Shown: one piece after another, positions 1 through 5,250 of the stretch | Layout: each line of letters starts with the position of its first letter | Numbering within the stretch: the stretch's first letter is position 1 | NCBI GenBank assembly: GCA_021733705.1 | Contig: JAIPKF010000121.1 | Coordinates: 1-5,250, forward strand | Length of the DNA stretch: 5,250 bases | Direction of reading: 5' to 3' | From: Chthoniobacterales bacterium | GTDB taxonomy: Bacteria > Verrucomicrobiota > Verrucomicrobiia > Chthoniobacterales > UBA6821 | Translations under genes and position numbers: made by a program | The notes under the pieces: generated by a model | The model's database searches: none | What the model was told of the DNA's origin: nothing | The model's input: only the letters and a program-made list of their open reading frames with translations

Positions 1-1
1 T

Positions 2-232
2 CAAAGCAACATCACCATTCAATCAACTGGATTACAAGAGGTGTTTATGAGCCTTGATGGAAGTGAAGCCAGACTTCACCAACATGAAGAGAGTCTCCTT
101 CTATCTACGGCTAAACAAAAGCTTCCGCTTGCCATGCTTCCAGAAACAACTTTTGCAGAAGTTTTATGCCAAAAACTTCAATGGACTGGAAGCAATCTTA
201 AAAATGCTAAGTCCCAAGCACGCTGCCAGTAA
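2..232 (+). CDS. 3' end of an unrecognised gene (partial, C-terminal 76 residues)
   Basis: This frame is open from the left edge of the window to a TAA at 230-232, so what is seen is the C-terminal end of a longer protein whose start lies outside. The visible part is hydrophilic, with Gln, Glu and Lys, and looks helical. It has no membrane segment or signal peptide. The last 40 residues, from about LSTAKQKLPLAML to the end, could form a small helical bundle. They faintly recall the helix-turn-helix tails of Crp- or Fis-type regulators, but I see no diagnostic motif and do not assign a function. An overlapping frame (54-251) is also open, but it begins just after a stop at 48-50 and reads less like a natural protein. 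The next gene starts 11 bases downstream on the same strand, so the two are probably co-transcribed. Confidence 0.45.
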   Translation, partial: QSNITIQSTGLQEVFMSLDGSEARLHQHEESLLLSTAKQKLPLAMLPETTFAEVLCQKLQWTGSNLKNAKSQARCQ

Positions 233-243
233 TACTATTTTCC

Positions 244-705
244 ATGTCTGACCTTTCATTATTTTTACTTCCGCATTCCTTATTCCTTTCACTTAATTCA
301 GAAAAACAAGAATCTGTTTTAGAAGAAATTTTAGAACATTTGAAAGATGATGAACGTGTCTCGGACTGGAGTTCCTTATTGAATTCGATGCTTGCCCCTT
401 CTCCATTTCCCCTCTCGTGTAATAAAAAAACAGTTGCCATGCTGTTCCATGGACGTACTGATAGTGTCCGAGATTTAGTGATTGCTGTTGGAAGAAGTCA
501 TCATGGAGTTTCTTTTGATAGTGTGAATGAGTTGATTCATTTGATTTTTGTAATCGCTATCCCCCATACACTCAATAAGGAGTACCTTCGAGTGATGGGC
601 TCTATAGCTCGGGTCTGTCACGATTCTTACTCATTGGAAAAACTTATCCTCGCTGCCTCTCCAACAGAGTTTATTGAAATCCTTTCAGAAAAGGAGAATG
701 AATAA
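244..705 (+). CDS. PTS EIIA type-2 domain protein (ptsN/fructose-type EIIA family), divergent
   Basis: This 153-residue protein has the length and order of a stand-alone EIIA type-2 domain, such as E. coli EIIA-Ntr. It opens with a helix (about residues 20-35), and the phospho-acceptor region follows as VAMLFHGRTDSV, with His69 where the family has IPHG. Then come a strand resembling VALGRL (about 78-85), the FD..NELIHLIFVIAIP segment (91-107) and the HLxxLxxIAR-like helix (114-123). Family members accept phosphate on this histidine from HPr or NPr, and either pass it to a sugar EIIB or act as regulators. The usual glycine-rich loop just before the histidine (GSTGIGNGIAIPHG in E. coli) is replaced by a Ser/Cys/Lys-rich stretch (about 57-63). 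Catalytic competence is therefore uncertain. ATG 244 is chosen because the frame upstream is open only from 211, has no better start, and this start gives a normal N-terminus. No Shine-Dalgarno is visible. It lies between an unknown gene and an ABC ATPase, with no EIIB or EIIC nearby. Confidence 0.75.
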   Translation: MSDLSLFLLPHSLFLSLNSEKQESVLEEILEHLKDDERVSDWSSLLNSMLAPSPFPLSCNKKTVAMLFHGRTDSVRDLVIAVGRSHHGVSFDSVNELIHLIFVIAIPHTLNKEYLRVMGSIARVCHDSYSLEKLILAASPTEFIEILSEKENE

Positions 706-727
706 GCAACTTTATTAATATCACTCC

Positions 728-1528
728 ATGCCTTCAGATTCCTCAATCCTGTTAGAGGTAAAGAACCTCAAGGTTTATTTTCCTATTTTTAAAGGAATTT
801 TGCATCGTCAACATAGTGAAATACGAGCTGTAGATGATGTCAGCTTTACGATTCCTCAAGGAACAACAGTAGGATTGCTTGGAGAAAGTGGGAGTGGCAA
901 AACGACCATTGGAAGGACCCTTGTCAAGTTGATCAAACAAACTTCAGGGATAATTCTCTACAAAGGTCAAAATATTGGTGCGATGAACGAGTCAATATTC
1001 CATCCTTGGAGAAAAAAAATTCAAATGGTTTTTCAGGATCCTCATAGTTCACTTAATCCTAAACTTACTATTGGAAGCATGATTGCAGAAGCATTTGAAA
1101 TTCACTTTGTCAAAATGTCTCGATCAGAACGTCAAGAGCGTGTTGCTCATTTGCTCGTTAAAGTAGGTCTAAATCCGGAAATGATGCAGCGCTATCCCCA
1201 TGAGTTCAGTGGAGGTCAACGCCAACGTATTAGTATTGCAAGGGCTCTCGCAGTGGAACCTGAACTTCTCATTTGTGATGAGCCAGTTAGTGCCCTCGAT
1301 GTTAGTGTTCAAGCACAAATCATTAACCTTTTGCAGGACCTACAAGAAGAACTAGGACTCACGATGCTTTTTATTGGTCATGATCTTGCAGTTATAAAAC
1401 ATATTAGTGACTCAGTTCTTGTTTTGCATCACGGAAAAATTGTGGAATCAGGTTCTGCCCATCATGTGCTCGAGCATCCAGAGCACCCTTACACACAAAC
1501 ACTTTTGGCTGCTGTTCCAACAATATAA
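728..1528 (+). CDS. oppF: Oligopeptide/dipeptide ABC transporter ATP-binding protein (OppF/DppF type), short C-terminus
   Basis: This cytoplasmic ATPase subunit of a peptide/nickel-type ABC importer powers uptake by ATP hydrolysis, normally as a heterodimer with OppD/DppD on two permeases. All nucleotide-binding motifs are intact. These are Walker A GESGSGKT at 52-59, Q-loop Gln103 in QMVFQDP, signature SGGQ at 161-164, Walker B LLICDEP at 180-186 with catalytic Glu185, D-loop SALD at 188-191 and switch His218. The stretch FQDPHSSLNP and the N-terminal LLEVKNLKVYFP are typical of OppF rather than of general ABC ATPases. At 266 residues it is shorter than the usual 320-330. It stops just after HPYTQTLLAAVP, where the family's C-terminal extension with its cysteine motif normally continues. 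ATG 728 is the first possible start, since an in-frame TAA lies at 716-718. An AAGGAG at 691-696 is 31 bases upstream, too far to serve this start. No permease or binding protein is adjacent, so the substrate cannot be read from context. Confidence 0.87.
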   Translation: MPSDSSILLEVKNLKVYFPIFKGILHRQHSEIRAVDDVSFTIPQGTTVGLLGESGSGKTTIGRTLVKLIKQTSGIILYKGQNIGAMNESIFHPWRKKIQMVFQDPHSSLNPKLTIGSMIAEAFEIHFVKMSRSERQERVAHLLVKVGLNPEMMQRYPHEFSGGQRQRISIARALAVEPELLICDEPVSALDVSVQAQIINLLQDLQEELGLTMLFIGHDLAVIKHISDSVLVLHHGKIVESGSAHHVLEHPEHPYTQTLLAAVPTI

Positions 1529-1531
1529 TCA
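1526..1531. other. Zero-gap convergent junction of oppF and ribE stop codons
   Basis: The TAA of oppF occupies 1526-1528, and the complement of the ribE TGA occupies 1529-1531. No base separates the two converging genes. No stem-loop followed by a T-run is visible on either strand for about 100 bases around the junction. Each transcript must therefore end inside the opposing gene, or by another mechanism. Confidence 0.9.
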
Positions 1532-2188
1532 TGCGTTGATTCTTGCTGCTCCCCCACCTGCGCGCAGAAGACTAAACTGCTCTTCTATGGCTGATCTGAC
1601 AGTGTCTACAATGACCTGAGTGTTACGATCAATTTCGATATTAACAAGATCATCGATTTTTTTTTGAACAAATGTTGTTCTGCGCAGCGTTTCAGGGATC
1701 AACCAGACTTCAAATGTCCCTTTCTGCTTATTTACCTCACTCATGGTAAGGCTTGTACCGTTGAGGGCAATATATCCCTTGTTAAAAATATAACGCATCC
1801 ACATTGAGGGGATTTCAATAGTTAGAGCATGGTTATTTTCAGGATTTTGAATCGCAATAATCTTTCCATAGAAATCGATATGGCCTGAGAGAGGATGACC
1901 TCCAATTTCAGCTCCCTCCTTAGTCGCTCGCTCGACATTCACTTTCATTCCTATTAAAGCATTTTGGAGTGTGGTGGTCTTTAACGTTGGCAACATGATA
2001 TCAAAATGAACTCGACAAGAATTTATTAATTCTGTCACCGTTAAACAGACTCCATCTACAGAGATACTGGAACCCACAGAGAGTTCCTCACAAAAACCTT
2101 TTTCAAAATCGATTGCGAATGTACGAAGACCCTGTTGATCTTCAATGTGAGCAATAGTAGCAATGCTTTGAATAATTCCAGTAAACAT
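1529..2188 (-). CDS. ribE: Riboflavin synthase (alpha chain)
   Basis: It catalyses the dismutation of two molecules of 6,7-dimethyl-8-ribityllumazine to riboflavin and 5-amino-6-ribitylamino-uracil, the last step of riboflavin synthesis, in the cytosol. The 219 residues form the two repeated lumazine-binding barrels typical of the family (E. coli about 213). The N-terminus MFTGII is diagnostic and fixes the ATG at 2186-2188. Residues matching functionally important E. coli positions are present: Phe2, Ser41, Cys48 in SVDGVCLTV, and His103 in GGHPLSGHID (E. coli His102). The second repeat shows KGYIALNGTSLTM (137-149) and IPETLRRTT. The IEIDRNTQVIVDTV stretch (184-197) resembles the E. coli form. 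The tail after about 205 is Ala/Gly-rich and not conserved. The gene follows coaB by 21 bases and is probably the last of the sucA-sucB-coaB-ribE transcript. No strong Shine-Dalgarno precedes it. Codons 175-178 contain a run of nine A. Confidence 0.96.
   Translation of the reverse strand: MFTGIIQSIATIAHIEDQQGLRTFAIDFEKGFCEELSVGSSISVDGVCLTVTELINSCRVHFDIMLPTLKTTTLQNALIGMKVNVERATKEGAEIGGHPLSGHIDFYGKIIAIQNPENNHALTIEIPSMWMRYIFNKGYIALNGTSLTMSEVNKQKGTFEVWLIPETLRRTTFVQKKIDDLVNIEIDRNTQVIVDTVRSAIEEQFSLLRAGGGAARINA
1657..1665 (-). repeat. A9 homopolymer tract within ribE
   Basis: Nine consecutive T on the plus strand, read as nine A in the ribE sense strand, span Gln175, Lys176, Lys177 and the first base of Ile178. 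Runs of this length can slip during transcription or replication. The present length keeps ribE in frame through to its conserved C-terminal domain. Confidence 0.9.
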
Positions 2189-2209
2189 ATCAAAAACTCT
2201 ACTACAAAA

Positions 2210-2866
2210 TTATTTTTTAGCGATCATCTCCTTGATCCAGGTTGCCAAAAAAGAGGCCAGCATTCTCTTAGAACGTAGATCAGCTCTCACTCCCTTGCTC
2301 GAGATAAATTCAAAATTATTTTCTAAAGCAGGCCCATTGGCAACAGCTGCATCAAGATGATATTTCTTAATTTGTTGCTCTGCTTTAGAGATTGCCTCTT
2401 TCTTATTGCCTTCAACTTCGTATTTCCAACCAATAAGAAAAGTTTCAGGAAACCAAGTACGAAGCATACTAATCACTTTTAGTGTCGGTTCTAAAGTCAT
2501 TGTTATCGTTCCTAAATTAGTAGAAATTTTTCCAGATGAGATCACTTCTCTCTTTTGATTTGTGATTTTTTGGACTCGGTAATCACATAGAGCTGCTGTA
2601 TGAAAAAGTGCTAAGAGAGGAGTGTTCCTCGAGAGTTGTTGAAGGGAATGAGCTAGTTGAGTGTTAGTTGAAAAAGGAATAACCTGAACTGCAGAGGAAT
2701 CTATAGGAAAAGTGGCCAACCTGCTTCGTAAACAGATTACGTCGAAACCATGTTCTTGAAGTGCATACGTAAGAAGAGCTCCAAGTTCCCCTGTAGAGGT
2801 GTTGCTCAAAAAGCGAACCTGATCGATCGGTTCACAACTAGGACCACAAGTGACTGCAACGACCAT
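2210..2866 (-). CDS. coaB: Stand-alone phosphopantothenate-cysteine ligase (CoaB domain only)
   Basis: It couples 4'-phosphopantothenate to cysteine using a nucleotide triphosphate (CTP in most bacterial enzymes), giving 4'-phosphopantothenoylcysteine, the second step of CoA synthesis from pantothenate. The 218 residues cover only the ligase half of the usual bacterial CoaBC fusion (about 400). The order of motifs fits: VAVTCGPSCEPID at the N-terminus (3-15), VRFLSNTSTGELG (17-29) with Arg18 and Asn22 aligning with E. coli Arg206 and Asn210, AALCDYR (91-97), GKIS (112-115) with Lys113 at the site of E. coli Lys289, FLIGWKYEVE (143-152) for the family's VGFAAET, and LDAAVANG (171-178). The ATG at 2864-2866 gives the expected short lead-in to the first strand. 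It starts 7 bases after sucB ends, so translational coupling is likely. The CoaC decarboxylase half must be encoded elsewhere or the precursor taken up. A divergent ligase of another function is possible but less likely. Confidence 0.85.
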   Translation of the reverse strand: MVVAVTCGPSCEPIDQVRFLSNTSTGELGALLTYALQEHGFDVICLRSRLATFPIDSSAVQVIPFSTNTQLAHSLQQLSRNTPLLALFHTAALCDYRVQKITNQKREVISSGKISTNLGTITMTLEPTLKVISMLRTWFPETFLIGWKYEVEGNKKEAISKAEQQIKKYHLDAAVANGPALENNFEFISSKGVRADLRSKRMLASFLATWIKEMIAKK

Positions 2867-2873
2867 GAAAAAT

Positions 2874-3977
2874 TTATTCGATGAAAAGGTGCAATGGATT
2901 TTCTACAACCTCTTTGACTTTAGTTAGAAAAGTCACAGCCTCTTTTCCATCGACTAAGCGATGATCATAACTCAAAGCTAAGTACATCATGGGGCGAATC
3001 ACAACTTGCCCATTCACTGCTACAGGACGTTCTTGAATGGTGTGCATGCCGAGAATACCACTTTGCGGAGGATTGAGGATGGGGGTACTGAGTAGCGATC
3101 CATAGACACCACCATTTGAGATGGTGAAAACACCCCCTTGTAAATCAGCTAATGTTATTTTCCCTTCACGAGCTTTTTTTGCATAGTTAACAAGTTGCTC
3201 TTCAAGACCTGCAAGTGATTCTCTTTCACAATGACGCAAGACAGGTACTAACAATCCTTTTTCAGTACCAACAGCAACACCAATATCATAGTAGTGATTT
3301 TCAACAAGCTCCTCCTCATCTAATCGAGCATTGATACTTGGTACTGCTTGCAGAGCTTGAACCACTGCTTTAATAAAAAAAGACATCAAGCCAAGTTTAA
3401 CACCATATTTCTTTTGAAAGGACACCTGGATCTCTTTGCGTAAATGCATGATTGAAGACATATCTACCTCATTAAATGTCGTCAAGATAGCTGCCGTTTG
3501 TTGTGCCGAGACTAATTGTGCAGCAATTTTTCTTCGTAGAGGGGTCAACTTACGTCGTGTGACGTCTCCTTCTAATCTACTTTTAGCTTCCGTTGGTTCA
3601 GATATTTTTTTGGAGATGGAACTATCTTGAGATTCTCGAAGTTCTACTGGTGCTATTGTTACCTCAGGACTTTTTTCTTTTTTGGTTTGCAATTCCCCTT
3701 TTTGAGGGAGAGTTTTTTCAGATGTGTTTTGATTCTCTGTTGAAGCTGGTGTGATTTCTGCTACCACTTCTCCAATTTTTACTTCTGCTCCCTCTGGAAC
3801 AAACCTCTTGAGAAGACCTGACTCTGTAGCAGTCACCTCAGTAGAAATTTTATCTGTTTCCAAGGTAAACAAAAGATCACCAACAGAAACGTTGGCCCCT
3901 TCTGTAAAATGCCACGTAGAGAGAACTCCAGAGGATATAGATTCGCCAACAGTAGGAACTTTAATGGGAGTACTCAT
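2874..3977 (-). CDS. sucB: 2-oxoglutarate dehydrogenase E2, dihydrolipoamide succinyltransferase
   Basis: This is the core subunit of the 2-oxoglutarate dehydrogenase complex. Its lipoyl arm carries the succinyl group from E1, and its catalytic domain moves it to CoA. Residues 1-76 are a lipoyl domain with the lipoylated lysine Lys43 in LETDKIS. Residues 77-140 are a charged Glu/Lys/Ser/Thr linker. The catalytic domain starts at about 141 with RRKLTPLRRKIA. It contains GGVFTISNGGVYGSLLSTP (281-299), NPPQSGILGMH (302-312) and the active-site SYDHRLVDG, with His339 and Asp343. The wording of these motifs is that of SucB rather than of pyruvate dehydrogenase E2. At 367 residues it is shorter than E. 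coli SucB (about 405), because no peripheral subunit-binding domain is recognisable in the linker. Human E2o also lacks this domain. The ATG at 3975-3977 gives the expected N-terminus. It lies 36 bases after sucA with no clear Shine-Dalgarno. Confidence 0.95.
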   Translation of the reverse strand: MSTPIKVPTVGESISSGVLSTWHFTEGANVSVGDLLFTLETDKISTEVTATESGLLKRFVPEGAEVKIGEVVAEITPASTENQNTSEKTLPQKGELQTKKEKSPEVTIAPVELRESQDSSISKKISEPTEAKSRLEGDVTRRKLTPLRRKIAAQLVSAQQTAAILTTFNEVDMSSIMHLRKEIQVSFQKKYGVKLGLMSFFIKAVVQALQAVPSINARLDEEELVENHYYDIGVAVGTEKGLLVPVLRHCERESLAGLEEQLVNYAKKAREGKITLADLQGGVFTISNGGVYGSLLSTPILNPPQSGILGMHTIQERPVAVNGQVVIRPMMYLALSYDHRLVDGKEAVTFLTKVKEVVENPLHLFIE

Positions 3978-4013
3978 AAAAAAGAGAATTTAACAAATTT
4001 CAGATTGGATGAC

Positions 4014-5250
4014 TTATTTCTCAAATGCCTCTTTGACAAGGGCATTTTGTTCACTATGATGCACAGAAAGTGCCCCAACAGCAGTGCTAGCACTGGCCTC
4101 ACGGCCCGCATAGATTATTTTCTTATCAAAAAGGGATTCTAAACGAGGTTTGATAAACTGATAAGCCCCCATATTTTCTGGCTCTTCCTGACACCAGACA
4201 AGAACTATTTTATCGGAAATAAGGGGGTTAGTAAGTTGTTTCAGAAGCTCTTGATGTAATGGATAGAGTTGCTCAATCCGAATAAGCAACGTGCTCTCTT
4301 TAAGTCCATGGGCCTCTTGATACGTCAGAAGATCATAATAAACTTTACCACTACAAAAAATGAGTCGTTCTATTTTAGATCGATCTAAGGGTAACGGTCC
4401 TAAAAGAACTTCTTGAAAATGCCCCTGAGTAAAATCCTTTGTTGTTGAAACAGCTTGATCCAAGCGAAGCAGTTTCTTGGGAGTCATGATAACAAGCGGT
4501 TTTCTAAAGGTTCTGCGCATCTGTCGACGCAAAAGATGAAAAAATTGTGCTGGGGTCGTAAGGTTACAAATCTGTATATTGTCCTCTGCACAAAGTTGAA
4601 GAAATCTCTCAAGACGGCCACTGGAATGTTCTGGCCCCATTCCCTCATAACCGTGAGGTAAGAGCATCACCAGAGACGAGGGTCGAAGCCATTTTGTCTC
4701 AGAGGAAGCAATAAACTGATCGATGATCACTTGAGCACCATTTGCAAAGTCACCAAATTGAGCTTCCCAAATACAAAGCATTTTAGGGAAATCCATAGAA
4801 TAGCCATAATCAAATCCAAGCACAGAAGCCTCCGATAGAGGACTATTGTAAACGCAGAAACGCTCTTGATTAGAATCTAAATGCAGCAAGGGAATAAAAC
4901 GCTCGCGAGTGACTTCATCGTAAAAAACGGAATGCCGCTGACTGAATGTTCCCCGACGACTATCTTGTCCTGAAAGACGCACAGGTGTTCCCTCTACTAA
5001 TAAAGAAGCAAAAGCTAATATTTCAGCAAAAGCCCAATCATAAGGCCCTCCTTTTTCTAAAATCTTTTGACGATGCTCAATGACATTTTTCTTAATTTTA
5101 GGAAGGATACGAAAGTCCTCTGGAATCGTTGTTAATCCATTAACTAATTGAACCAATTCTTTTTTAGAAATAGCCGTCTCTACAGGATCAAAGTTATAGG
5201 TAGGTTGAAATATAGCTGTGGAGCCGACAAAAGTGGCATTTTTATCGTAC
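4014..5250 (-). CDS. sucA: 2-oxoglutarate dehydrogenase E1 (partial, C-terminal 411 residues)
   Basis: This thiamine-diphosphate enzyme decarboxylates 2-oxoglutarate and reductively succinylates the lipoyl group on SucB. The frame stays open to the right edge, so the N-terminal half (about 500 residues, including the thiamine-diphosphate GDG motif) lies outside. The TTG at 5154-5156 is an internal Leu codon and not a start, because family sequence continues upstream of it (PVETAISKKEL). Counting from the first complete codon at 5249, the transketolase-like central domain shows DWAFAE (about 71-76), VRLSGQDSRRGTFSQRH (about 90-106), WEAQFGDFANGAQ (161-173) and LPHGYEGMGPEHSSGRLER (197-215). 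The C-terminal domain has PLVIMTPKKLLR, CSGKVYYDLL, RIEQLYPL, VWCQEEPENMGAY and YAGREASASTAVG. These match E. coli SucA closely in order and spacing. It is the first visible gene of the minus-strand group and is followed by its E2 partner. Confidence 0.97.
   Translation of the reverse strand, partial: YDKNATFVGSTAIFQPTYNFDPVETAISKKELVQLVNGLTTIPEDFRILPKIKKNVIEHRQKILEKGGPYDWAFAEILAFASLLVEGTPVRLSGQDSRRGTFSQRHSVFYDEVTRERFIPLLHLDSNQERFCVYNSPLSEASVLGFDYGYSMDFPKMLCIWEAQFGDFANGAQVIIDQFIASSETKWLRPSSLVMLLPHGYEGMGPEHSSGRLERFLQLCAEDNIQICNLTTPAQFFHLLRRQMRRTFRKPLVIMTPKKLLRLDQAVSTTKDFTQGHFQEVLLGPLPLDRSKIERLIFCSGKVYYDLLTYQEAHGLKESTLLIRIEQLYPLHQELLKQLTNPLISDKIVLVWCQEEPENMGAYQFIKPRLESLFDKKIIYAGREASASTAVGALSVHHSEQNALVKEAFEK

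Noticed and set aside
54..251. A 65-residue plus-strand frame overlapping the first gene and the start of the EIIA gene.
   Set aside because: It would start at a TTG just after a stop, overlaps two better-supported frames, and its protein (rich in Lys, Phe and Asn) resembles nothing known to me.
1466..1486. Inverted repeat GTGCTC / GAGCAC with an inner 10-base palindrome TGCTCGAGCA (1467-1476), near the 3' end of oppF, as a possible terminator or operator.
   Set aside because: It lies inside conserved oppF codons, is not followed by a T-run on either strand, and shows no paired copy elsewhere in the window.
244..1528. A complete PTS or peptide-transport operon.
   Set aside because: No EIIB, EIIC, permease, OppD or solute-binding gene is present in the window. 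Only the two single components can be supported.
2821..2828. GATCGATC palindrome in coaB as a possible regulatory or methylation site.
   Set aside because: It is a short, single palindrome inside coding sequence, expected by chance.
4023..4047. Seven-base stem AAATGCC / GGCATTT with an 11-base loop at the end of sucA, as a possible terminator between sucA and sucB.
   Set aside because: It is within the sucA coding sequence and is not followed by a U-run in the transcript. The stem is AT-rich and short.
3436..4142. Plus-strand frames of 64-80 codons opposite sucB and the sucA end.
   Set aside because: They run antisense to well-conserved coding sequence and encode compositions expected of reverse-strand shadows.
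5154..5156. TTG as the start codon of a 380-residue minus-strand protein.
   Set aside because: The frame continues upstream to the window edge with sequence typical of SucA before this point, so the codon is an internal leucine of a longer protein.

Overview
The window (AT-rich, roughly 40% G+C by eye) is almost entirely coding and holds six genes in two convergent blocks, plus strand about 1-1528 and minus strand 1529-5250. No RNA gene, insertion sequence, CRISPR array or origin is visible, and no gene-free stretch exceeds about 40 bases. Weak Shine-Dalgarno signals, tight packing, a stand-alone EIIA-like protein and a short SucB without a subunit-binding domain suggest a host-associated Gram-negative bacterium. 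A member of the Chlamydiota is my best guess, at moderate to low confidence. The SucA and RibE sequences also resemble gammaproteobacterial proteins, so I cannot exclude another lineage.

Plus strand: the 3' end of an unrecognised gene (2-232) is followed after 11 bases by a 153-residue protein of the PTS EIIA type-2 family (244-705). That is followed after 22 bases by an OppF/DppF-type ABC transporter ATPase (728-1528), which ends where the family's C-terminal extension normally begins. No permease, binding protein or OppD partner lies in the window.

Minus strand, in transcription order: sucA (E1 of 2-oxoglutarate dehydrogenase, 3' part only, 5250-4014), sucB (E2, 3977-2874), a stand-alone coaB (phosphopantothenate-cysteine ligase, 2866-2210) and ribE (riboflavin synthase, 2188-1529). 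The gaps are 36, 7 and 21 bases, so they are probably one transcript. SucA and SucB convert 2-oxoglutarate and CoA to succinyl-CoA. CoaB makes a CoA precursor. RibE makes riboflavin, the source of the FAD used by the E3 subunit and of the FMN used by the CoaC decarboxylase. The operon therefore appears to pair a dehydrogenase with supply of two of its cofactors (inference).

The oppF and ribE stop codons are directly adjacent (1526-1528 and 1529-1531), leaving no space for a terminator between the two transcription units. I see no convincing undescribed system. The points most worth a second look are the altered active-site loop of the EIIA-like protein beside an ABC ATPase, the SucB without a peripheral subunit-binding domain, the CoA/flavin gene grouping behind sucAB, and the shortened OppF at the zero-gap convergent junction.
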